Assembly (NCBI GenBank): GCA_029706075.1
Contig: JAINUG010000020.1
Span: forward strand, 3,549,625 to 3,613,624
From: Aldrovandia affinis
Taxonomy: Eukaryota; Chordata; Actinopteri; Notacanthiformes; Halosauridae
Reading direction: 5' to 3'
Length of the DNA stretch: 64,000 nt
Positions 10,801 through 22,800 of the stretch are shown here, piece after piece (position 1 is the first letter of the stretch; every line of letters starts with the position of its first letter). A program made the position numbers and the translations under genes. The notes under the pieces were generated by a model. The model had not been told where the DNA came from, ran no database searches, and was given only the letters and a program-made list of their open reading frames with translations.

Positions 10801-13800
10801 AGCTGTCATTACAAACAAAGGCTTCTCCACTAAGTATTGAATTAATTTCAGTTAGTGTGTTCAATACTTTTTTTCTATGTCATTCCACTTTATTACACAA
10901 CTTTATTTACATATGGACTTTAATGTTTAGATTTTTGGTCTGGATTTCTTGAGTTAATACCAAAGTCTGTTGCAAATTTCACTTGAATGGCCTCATTGGA
11001 AATACATTTACTGGGAAAAATGTTGATGTGTTCAATGCTTATTTCCCCCATTGTATGTACTGGATCCATGCCACAAGCAGTTAATTTGACAGAATCTCAA
11101 AATTGCTGTGCATGTTCCATGAAGAGACAAATAGGCTACTGTGATTGATGGAGATGCTATCTGCTGCATTATTTCTGATGGCTTAAACGTCAGCTGCAGT
11201 TTACTGAAATGTAGCCTTTCATATAAGCTTTATCTGTATTGCCTCATAAAAAGCAGCAACATGCTACTGTAAGAAAATTACATGATGTGCCGTTAAGTGT
11301 GATGACAAGCATTACTCTGGGGAATTCTGGCATCAACCATTGAATGCATTTACAAGGCAGTTCGGAAAATTATTAAATATTTGCATGCTACATTGGGCAA
11401 CTGAGGTGAAAACGGTGTGTGCACAAGAGTTTTTATTTTTTGGAGAAATGTCAGAATTGCATATGAACACCAGCTCTCCGCATCAAACGTGGAATGGATA
11501 TCATTATGAGGAGATTTGACTGCATCCTGAGTTCTACGTTTGCAACGTTTGAGCGACTTACAAAAAGTGCATTTAAACATGGTAAGATTAATCATGGTTG
11601 GTGCAAGAGATCAGTGTAGTAGCACTGCAATAGACATCATTTTTTACTAAAATTTTAAAACTTTAGTGGAGTCCTTGGGTGTTTAGTCTCTTGCGGAAGA
11701 TCAGTGATTCTGCAGTCCTGACCGAGTGCGGAAGGTCATTCCACCACCGGGGGGGGTCAGGTCAGGTCAGGACAGAGAAGAGGACCGTGAGGAGCGGCTG
11801 CCAAGCGCCCGAAGGGACGGAACGGACCGTTTGCCACAGGAGACAGAGCGGAGGGGCCTAGCTGGGGTGTAGGGTGTGATGAGCATCTGGAGGTAGGAGG
11901 GAGTGGTTCCCCTAGTGGCTTGATATGCCAACACCAGTGATTTAAATTTGATACCTGCAGCTGCACTACCGGTCAAAAGTTTTAGAACGCCCCCATTTTT
12001 CCTGTTTTTACTGAAATGTAAGCAGTTCAAGTCCAGTGAATAACATGAAATGGTACAAAGGTAAGCGGTAAACTGCCAGAGGTTAAAAAAAAAAAAGTTT
12101 AGGTTACCAAAAACTGAAAAATAAAAAAAAAGGCCCTTTTCAGGGAACAAGTAATGGGTTAACAACTTACAGTAGTTCTGCAGCAATGGAAGTACATTAA
12201 GGCTTGAAAGTTGATGCAAACAATTCCTACAGGTGTCACAACTTTTTTCGATTATTTACAAACCCTCTGTCTGTATAAAAGCAGTGTTGGAACAGGCTGT
12301 GTTACTACACCCTCTGAAGCATTATTTGGACAATATTGCACTGCAGGAAGTAAAGTGAAGAGAAGAGAAGAGAAGACTTCAAGCTGCAGGTTTGACAGGT
12401 CGAGTGGCAGTAAGAAAGCCATTGCTAAGATGGCAAAATAAGAAAAAGAGGCTTGCCTGGGCCATGAAGCACCGCTAGTGGACTACTGAAGACTGGAAGA
12501 AGGTCTTATGGACCGATGAATCAAAATGTGAAATCTTCGGTTCATCACGCAGGGTTTTTGTACGCCGTCGAGTAGGCGAAAGGATGGCTCCTCAGTGTGT
12601 GACACCAACTGTCAAACATGGAGGAGGAAGCGTGATGGTCTGGGGCTCTTTTGCTGGATCCAGAGTCGGCGACTTGCCCAGTGTGACTGTTAACCCACGT
12701 TAACCTATTACTTGTTCCCTGAAAAGAGACTCTGAAATTTATATTATTTTTCAGTTTTTGGTAACCTAAACTTTTTTTCTTTTTTTTTTTTAAACCTCTG
12801 GCAGTTTACAACTTACCGTTGTACCATTTCAGGTTATTCACTTGAACTGGTTAAATCTCAGTAAAAACTGGAAAAATGGGGGCGTTCTGAAACTTTTGAC
12901 CAGTAGTGTATAGTGAGCCAGTGTGGTGAGGAGTGGAGTGGGTTGGTTGAAAACTAGCCTTGCGGTAGCATTCTGCACTAGTTGCAGTGGCTAGATGGCA
13001 CAGGTCGGTAAGCCTGCCAGCAAGGAATTGCAGTAGTCCAAACGTGAGATTACCAAAGCCTCGACTAGGAGTTGTGTGGCCTCTTCGCTGAAGAACAGAT
13101 TCTTCCGAATTCTTCGGATGTTGTGGAGGGAGAATCGGCAGGTCTGGGTGATTGCTGTGATATGCCCCGAGAAGCACAGCTGGACGTCACTCCAAGGCTC
13201 CTGGTAGACCAGGACAGAGATACTGTGGAGCCTTCCATGGTAATTGAGGCATCAATCATCAGGGAGCCCTTCGCTGGGAGGAAGAGCAGCTTGGTCTTCC
13301 CCAGGTTGAGCTTCAGGTGGTGGGTGGACATACAAGCAGAAATGTCTGCCAGGCATGAAGAGATGCGCACAGGGACCTGGGTCTCAGATGGAGAGAAGAA
13401 TGCAAAGTCATTCGCAGTTAGAGAGGTGGGTTGTGGTGGAGGAGGAGGGGTGAGGAGAGAGGAAAATGTAGAGAAGAGAGTTCTTTGTGTATCTCTGTGT
13501 TAACAAGCTATAGGGAAATTGTCTTGTAATAAGATTTGCTAAATGTTTGTCTGCCTTAAATTGGCTTCAAATTTAGTTTCATATAAGGCTGAGCGTAGAA
13601 GAGTATTGCCAGTATACCTATAAAGCTTATGGCTGCTGACAAAATGAAGGCTATTAACAAAGGAAAATCAGCTCTGCATCGAGACTGAACTGATCTAATA
13701 AGCAGTTGAGCATTAACATTTGATGTGGTTGAATTAAGGTCTACTTGAAGTCATTATTTTCACCCTTTGCTATTTCTGTGCTTTTGGTCCAGAGGCAATA

Positions 13801-16800
13801 CCTGTTAATGACTTGATGAATTGTCGTTATGAGTGAATTTGCCTTGTATCCCATAGGATTTTCCTGTCCCAAGGGCAGACATTTTCTGTCCTTAAAATGA
13901 AGCGTAAGAAGTGAAATGACTGCGAGCTAGGACAAGTTGTTGATACTGTTCTGTACTTCCTGACGAATGGCTGCATGTTGTAACTTTTGAGACCCTGAGA
14001 AGTAAGCACACAACTGACCGCCAAATGAAGTTCTGTTTCCACAGCAGGACACAATGGATCCAAATTGGATTTATCTGGTGCAATAAATCAAAGATTATTG
14101 GACTGTCTGAGAGGTTTTATTTGGTTTCATGCCATTAGCCTGTTATTACAGGCATTGCATTACAGGCATTGATTGGTTCTGTAGATCCAGAACCAAGCCT
14201 TCTCCAACAGTTGACAGGCCTATCATCTGCTGCTCCAAGAATCTGATAACTCCCTGCTTTTTGTGGCAAACCTTTAAGCCTGTTCGAAGCAGAAGCAGTT
14301 AGTTGTTTCCTCCCGGCTTTTTGGACACATTAATCCGCCTGGCGAGGGCCCTTGATTTGGTGTGTGCTCAGGTAAACAAAATGGAGAACTTCAAATTAAT
14401 TTCAAACTCAAATAAAACATCAGCCTGTGTGGTAAAAGAAAATATTATTCTACATTTGCACATAATTGTCAGTCAATGGTCTATGTCAACTATGGTCCAG
14501 CCTACTTACTAGGTATACATGGTCTTAACAACTTGCACTCGAAGATCGTGATAAGTTATGTAAGGTGTATTTTCACAAAGATTTCCATGATGGATGATGC
14601 ACATCCTTCACATATTAAAGACCCCTGCACGCAAGGAAAGAAATGGATGGCGGTGAGATTTAAAGCTTCTAATTGGATGCGGGCCAGTGGAGTTTTGCAA
14701 ATCTTGTTTTCATGCCAGTAATTGGATGAATAACAGCCTTTGTGTTTCCCTGATTACCTGCTTTTCCAGGATCAGGCTTTTCAGATTAATGCCAGTTTTT
14801 GCATATTTCATGTAGATTTGGATCAGTTTCTGCAAAGGTGTTGCTCTGTTGTGAAATGGCTGCGTTTATTGCTCAGTGTTACAGTAGAAGTCATTTCCTA
14901 TAAATATACTGTAGCTATTTATCTGCATGTCTGCAAATGCAGCAAACAAAAAGGCATGGATGTATTTTTTCTCCGTTCTAGTAGACAAGGAGAGCCTTGG
15001 TCAGAAGGTTTTCTTTGAAACTAAATTATAATTCATACATACTATACAGGAATGACAGGTGGTTAAGGGAGGAGGGGAACATGTACATTAAAGTTAACTT
15101 GCTTACACAATTTGAAAGACGATCCCCCTGACACAGATAACTATATAGGCTATATAATAGACATTAGCATTGCAGAAAGACAGGAAAGGATTATAGGCAA
15201 GGTCAAAATAAAACCTCACTCTGGGCACATATTGTGTCTATTATCCAGTGTCAGACAAAAAATGTATTGCATACTGACACAAAGCTCCCAAGCTGTGATC
15301 GTTATCACAAAGAAGTGATATGGAGTGTGGACAAAGTCCCGAGCTTGGAGCTCTTTGTCAGGTCTGAATATTGTCTGCATCGCTTCCTTGTAATGTAGGC
15401 CACCTCATGGGATTTTGATAGTGGTATTATATTAATCTGGAGCTGTGTTATTGTTTCCTTTCACAGAATATGCTTTTTAATGAATTTTGTTTTTTATTAT
15501 TTTTATTTTTTATTTTATTTTTATAATTATTTGTGGGGGTTAATGATCCTTTTAGGGTAATTTGTGTGTGTGTTTTACCAGGGGCGTCAAAGATGGCTTA
15601 AACCCCATTATACCGTACACCACACCTTTACAATTTGATTCCATCTATGAGCACTATGTTGGAAATTGTGTCAAGCCACACCAGATAAAATGGTGTGCTA
15701 CTATTGGCCTTGCTACCTGGTACAGTCATCATTTAAGTTGGCAGTTTCCCAATATAGTAGCCCAACAAATATTTCAATGCAAACCCTTTCTTCCCAAAAC
15801 CCCAACATTTGTTTGTCACCACAGTTTGTTGTCACCACAATGCTCATCATGAGAGGATAATTTCACCGATGACCTTGAAAAGATGTCTTTTGTTGGCAAG
15901 TGACCCAAAATAAAAATATAAAAAGGGCTACAGACCACTTTCTCTATAAATTAATTCTGCATGGGCTAGGAAGAGAGGGAGGATTCCGCACACAGTGTGA
16001 CACACGGGTATACACATTTTGAGCCTGGGCTATGTGAGTAGCTGGCAAGGTTTGGGATGGTATATTGTTGGCCTCATTCGGTCCAGGGTAGGGTGGGTTT
16101 GAATTGTCCTGTGGGTTACCACTGCATTCGACCCTCCAACAACGTGCCACGCACTGGGCTCCTTGCATGGGTACGGGTGGCACAGAGGTGACTCAAGACT
16201 CACGACTTTTGCACTGTAACCGGCTTTCATGAGCGTTTGAGGTTCCATTTTTATTTTCACGCCCTCTTGTTCATTCTTGTTCCATTGTGTGTTGTTGGTA
16301 GGTACACTGTGTTGATTGAACTCTGGGGGTCTTTGTGCATTTTTCTCAAAGGCACCTCTGTGGGCATACCTGTCATGCGCTGTGGGCCTATTCATTTACC
16401 AATCCCTGGATGCCATCGATGGGAAGCAGGCGAGGCGCACCAATAGCAGCTCCCCGCTGGGTGAGCTCTTCGACCATGGGTGTGACTCCCTCTCCACAGG
16501 TACCAGACATTCCCTGCCTGTCACTGTCTTATAACATCTCTGCCACATGGACGTAGCATCAGAAAAATGTAGCCTAGCATTTTGTTCTGGCTTCTTGCTT
16601 CAGCACCCTAAGAACATTCAAAATTGTTTTCATTCAATTGAGCATTGATAGTATCTTATAATGGAAGTAGTATCACCGTAACACGGGCAGAGCCATTGTA
16701 TATTGGCTAGGACATAGCATCCGTCAGTGTTCAGTGTTAAATTTGTACCCAAATCTTTGTTTTATTCAAACTGTAGTAATCTTGATCTTGTAGTATTACG

Positions 16801-19800
16801 AGTGTTCGTCAGCCTGTATAACTCCGCTTTTTTCCAATAAATGTATGATGTAATTCTTTTTTTAAATCACAGATGTAATTGACTAGTATTCCCTGCCCTG
16901 TAAGATAATCCAGACACTTTGTAAGGTCTCTGTGCTAGTTGTAATCATATTCTGTCCCTAATTTCTCAATGGTTATGGTCATGGTTGTTAACTGTGCCCC
17001 CCCTCCCTCCCTCCCTTCCTCAGTGTTTGTGGTCTTGGGCACCTGCATCTCCATACAGCTGGGAACCAACCCCGACTGGATGTTCTTCTGCTGCTTCGCC
17101 GGCATGTTCATGTTCTACTGCGCCCACTGGCAGACCTATGTGTCGGGCACCCTGCGCTTCGGCATGTGAGTTTGTGCCAGCCTGCCTGCCTGCCTGCGCA
17201 CACAGATGGGGAGGGCACGTGGGCACGGGCGCAGCACTTACCTCTCTATACACACACACACACACACACACACTCCTCGGTGGTCAGTGCAACGTGTGTC
17301 AGATGGGGGTTTGGACCATGTAGAAGAGAGGGTGCATCGTGGGGGCGAGAGAAAAAAGCAATACTGTGCAGTCGCACTAAGAAGGGGGACAGGGTTTGAT
17401 CTCATTGGACGGAGTGAATGCAGTGCCCTTTAATGGGAATGGGAAGAAATTCTATGTTTATTTGATGTATTATTGCATGCACTATGAAAACCGCCATAAT
17501 TTTGAGATCTGTTACCAAACACAGCAATAGCAGCTAAGGCTTACAGTTAGTATATAGGTTTATGGGTTTTGAATAGGAGATGAGGTTTGTAGATGGTTTA
17601 TAGTTTATTTATGTTTTGATTGCACAAGGTGAACTTGAGACCACAGTACCCAGATTAAGTAGTCGTGCGGTTTATATGTCATGCTGTCAGTTCGTGATAT
17701 TGGTAGGACAAAATAATTTCCCCAGATACCATTAAAAGTATTATTAGGTCAATTATGATCCTTACAGATATCGGTGCACCTTTATTTATGGAGATATAAT
17801 AAGCATATCAACATTATTTCTGTATGAACTGTTCAAGCATAGTTAATGGGTACAGAGCTATGGGGTGCTTTCTGAATCTGTGCTGTACAATTTCCCAGAA
17901 GGCTACGAAACTTCTACGAAGACCCCTCGGAGAACAGGTGTCCAGAGGGTCAACCTGTCAAGGAGTGTCGTAGAGTTGAAAGGTTTTATGTCACATCTGT
18001 GTAAAGGGATTGATTAAACTCACCTTACCTCAGAATGTTAAACAGCTATAAGCAAATCTGTGGATGGTAGCAGAATTGCTGATATGAACCGGATATCATC
18101 AATGAAAGGCCTCTCACTTCATGATATGAGTGTTAGTATAGTATAGTATAGGACAGTATAGTTTGAGTGCTGGCTGGGGAGTGGCGTGTGTGGCATTGGG
18201 AGCTGAACCCTTCTCTTTCTCCTCTGGTCGGCAGATTTGATATCACAGAGTTACAGATCTGTCTAGCGTTGTTACAGATGTTCACAGCCACACTGGGGCC
18301 CTGGTTTTGGAATCTGAGGGTAACTGAGCAACTTTACCCACCCCCACCCAGTGAATGCAGTGCACAGAGCCAATCAGGCCCCACTTCCTGCACAGACTGC
18401 AGCATACACGAATAGGCATGGCACCAAGTTACCTCGCTAATTAAATTAAGACAGTGACGAATATTTCACTTGCCAGCTGAGTGTGTAATATAGTCTTTAT
18501 ACTGAAAACATTCAAGACCTTTAAAACAACTTGTTGTAATAAGTTGGTGTCCGTAATTTGGCATAATTTATCTTCGCTGTCCTTAAGAAAAGCAGCAAGA
18601 GAACATTTAAGGAATATATTTCCTTCTTAAAATTTGGTTTTCAGTTCACTTTACCTTGTTCCATTCATGTGTTGAAAAGGTTGTTGCACATTTATTTTAA
18701 ATAAATCAACGTTACGCTGAAAGCATATCAGAGCGGCTCATATCTATGAGTACGTATCGAGTCCATTTCAAAAGACGCAACAGAAAACGTCAAATGAAAA
18801 GATAGTGAAACGGAAAAGTACTTGTGCTTATGTTTTGCACATCGATGGGTTTTAAAATTTGTTGCGTTGGTGCATTGATGCCCAAACAAGTGATAGGTGC
18901 AGTCTGTGCAGGACACCCCTACCCCCAGCCAGGGAAGTAATGCATGTAAATGAATTGATTAACCGATCACTAACCCTGCTCTTAATTGTTCTGCCTTCTC
19001 TACCCGCTCAGCATTGATGTGACTGAAGTGCAAATACTCATTATAGTCATGTATTTGCTGGCTGCAATTGGAGGATCAGCTTTTTGGCAGTCTCTGGTAA
19101 TTCTTTTACCCCATCATTATAATTTTCCAGTGTCTTTTTTTTTCTTTTTTTTAACCAGTGCTTATTTGAAATCAAGTAATTTTGCTGATTTCTGATTGCT
19201 TCACTGAGCCGTGCTTATTGTACATAACCCTACAGGTGATGCCTAATCTTCCTTTTGATACTTTATCAATGCTATCAGGCTTCAAAAGCCCCTTTCAGAA
19301 ATGTGTTATAGGTTGCATCTGGCTGGTTGCAGCCTACTGTAGGTGCTTTTCTGTCTCACCCTTGCAAATGGAGCAGTGTGAATGCAGTAGTTTTTTAATA
19401 CTCCTTGGATCTTTGCCAAGAGCTCATCCATAGGGTCCATATTTGCATAGGCATTGCTTGTGTTTTCATTTTAAATGCAAGTAAAAAAATTAAATAATAA
19501 CAACTTTTTTCATCAGCTGTTAAGTCCTTGAATTTTAACTACCTTAAACATGCACGTCAAAAATGTTTACGTGGCTAGTGTTTGCTTAGACTTTTTATAC
19601 ATGGTGTATACTGGTTTCTAGAATGTAGTATTCTCAAGGCCTGTGAAGAAAAGGTGTGATCTTACTCCTCTTTGGTCCCCCAGATTCCACTAATAAACAT
19701 CCAGATAAAAATAGTGCCTGCCATCTGCACTGCCATAGGGGCTATCTTCTCCTGCACAAACTACTTCCGGGTTATATTCACCGGGGGCGTGGGCAAAAAT

Positions 19801-22800
19801 GGATCCACAATCGCAGTAAGTGCAGTGAATATCAACTTGCTCTGTGGTGTTTGTTTATTTTGAAAGGGAGCCTTTCACAAGGCAGCAGGGCTCCAAGTGG
19901 CACTATTGTGCAATGCAGTGGTGCATCCTATGACCCGGTTTGAATCTGGACTGTTTTGCGTGGTGATGCAAAATTGCCCATAGTGCCCAGGGAGGGAGGG
20001 TTTTAAGTGGCAGGATATCCCCTGCTTCATTGCTCATTCCTGATGACTCCTCTGATCAATTGGGTGCCTACAATCTGCCTGCATTAGCTGCATCAGTTCC
20101 AGGGTCCTCCAGCACAGTAACTGGCAGCTCAGCTGACAAATTTCAGCGTAATAAGTCAGATTGATGTGGTCCAGAGGACTCTGACGTTAAAGTGACTGGG
20201 GATATTGCCGCAACGGATAGAATAGGGCCTATTCCAAATTGGGGTGAAAATGTGTCGGATTTAAAAGAAAAAAGATGACCTAATCTTGGTGACAACAAAA
20301 TTAATAAAAGAATGGGGGAAATAATGGCTGAAGGAGTTGCAGTTGCAAAATCTGTGAAATCCATATTTAAATGCATTTTTTGTAAGGAATTTTCACATTT
20401 CAAATGCATCTGAGAATAACAATGTACAAAATGTAAATGTCCGCCCCAGGGAGAGGGGGGAGGGTGAGCTGGCATGAACTCGCTGAGAAGCGCGTAAGGA
20501 TGTCTCTAGAACGTGGGTGGGCGAATTCCATCTCGAAGCAAACAGAGTTTGCTGCCCTTTGAGAATTAGCTTGCATTATAGAGACGGCGGCGAGTTTGTG
20601 TGGGGAGTTTAGTTAGCCACTAAATTGGGAGAAAAACAGGAAAATATCTGAAACAAAAATTTTGGCACGTCAAAAGCTTCTTGTTCACGGGTTGGGTTGC
20701 AACAAAATATTGGTTAGTGTAAGTCACCTGAGCTACCCACAGTTGGCTTTCTGCCATAATCAAATTTAACAGTAAAGGAAATGGGAAAATCACTGCAATT
20801 CATTTCAGATAAGTAAATGGCAATCAGCATTTTGTTGCGGTTGTTAATAATCATGTTTATTCAAAATGTGCGTTCTTGTGTTTGATGTGATTTGCAGGGA
20901 ACAAGTGTCCTGTCCCCTGTCTTGCACATAGGATCAGTAATACTTCTGGCCATTGTGATCTACAAGAAATCCAAAGTCCAGCTGTTTGAAAAACACCCCT
21001 GTCTTTACATCCTGGCATTTGGCTTTGTGTCGGCCAAGATCACCAACAAACTGGTGGTGAGTGTTTACCATGTGATGAAGGGCATGGAGCAGGGTTCCTC
21101 GAATCTGGCTGACAAATCCAAATTCGGTCCTGGCTTTCCTTTCTCTCAGGTAGTTAATTGAACAATTAATGCAATTGATTGGCCAGAGTGTCTTCACAAC
21201 TGACTCCCAGGTAAAGGAAGGGTGGAAAAACAGCAGTGCTCTGCCCACAAGGACCATGATTTGACGAACCCTGGCGTAGAGTTATATAATAGCTGGCAGT
21301 GACGGCACATGCATTTACATTTTAAATTTTAGGCATTTAGCAGACGCTCTTATCCAGAGCGACATACACAGTTTATATTTGTCAACATACAATCCAATTT
21401 ATACAGCTGGATATTTTTCTGAAGCAATTCAGGTTAAGTACCTTGCTCAACGGCGGGTACAACGGCAGTGCTCCATCTGGGAATTGAACTAGCAACCTCT
21501 CAGTTGCAAGTCTAGTGCCCTAACCATGACATTACACTGCCGCCCCTTACACTACACATGCTAATCAGTTCTCATGTGTAGCAACCCATTTTATTTCTGC
21601 CTGTGAAAGGAAAATGCAATGCAGTATTGTCATTCAATAACATTACAGTGGTAAAGTCTATTTTGTACATTTTGTATAGGCACAGTAGCTACACAGTTTG
21701 CATTAATGGTACATGTTTCTGAAGGAGAATGTCCTGACTTAACTAAACATTCTTGTGTTTTCCCCAGGTTGCACATATGACAAAAAGTGAAATGCATCTT
21801 CATGACTTGGCCTTTCTAGGACCCGGGCTAATATTTCTGGACCAGTATTTCAACAGCTTTGTTGATGAATACCTGGTCCTCTGGCTCGCTCTGGTAAGGT
21901 CATGTCAGTTAATAGAACTGGTCATTTGAAAGCAACTTTTCATTCCAGGCTCTCCTTGCCATTTCAGCTTTGTGGTACTGTACAGAAGTGACCCCTTTCT
22001 GAAATGTCATTTGGCCTTATTTCTGGCATTTTGGCCTTTTAGATTAGCATTAACATTTTTGGTCTAGTAGCCGGATTTAAGATCAAGCAGATGAAGTGAA
22101 CAGTGAATGTTTGTAAAAATCAGACTATGTCCTGACACATACAGGGATATTCTGAGTGAGACGCTGCACACAGAGGAACCTCCAAAGAAAGGTTCTGACT
22201 TCTATACAGTATTTAATTACCTGCTTTCCTACATACTGTGCCTTTGAATGGTTTCTAAGGCAGTGGTTCCCAACCTTGGTCCTTGGGGGGCCCACTGTGT
22301 ATGCTGGTTTTTGCTCCAACCATAATTGCAACCTCTGAATTGTAACTCGCCGTTGTTCTTAATTAGACACTTTTCATTTCTATTAAGGTATTTTTAATGT
22401 TTAACTTGAAGTTTACTCGCTATGTTGCAGAATGATAGCGAAGTGTAACTGATAATATAATAAACACATTAGCATTTATTTCAAAGTTTCAAGGGCACTC
22501 ATAGTTTTTGCTCCGTTTCTTGTAGGGAAGAGAGGGTGGACAATAGGTGCATGCTAGTTTTATGTAGAGTTACGGTGGGGGAGGCAAAACATTACTGTAC
22601 TAGGTCACCCATTGGCTAACAGTCTTTTGAACTTGCTGCTCAGCGGCACGTGCAAGTGACGTCTGTCCGTCCCTGTTGATTTGTCACGGACGCATGGACC
22701 CTACATTGGGAAGCATTGTTCTATTGTCTTACAGAGACATGTATTTCTTTGAACTGTTCCAGTCATTTTTGCAATCAGCTGGTTAAAGCTCCTGTCATTA

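Larger units (their letters stand above)
7805..16351 (+). other. CEPT1 intron 2 (8.5 kb)
   Basis: This is the largest intron of CEPT1. It carries the Tc1 copy at 9,636-11,053 and the L2 fragment with a nested Tc1 at 11,660-13,480. I see no coding sequence in 7,805-9,635 or 13,481-16,351; those parts are AT-rich with scattered short homopolymers. Confidence 0.6.
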
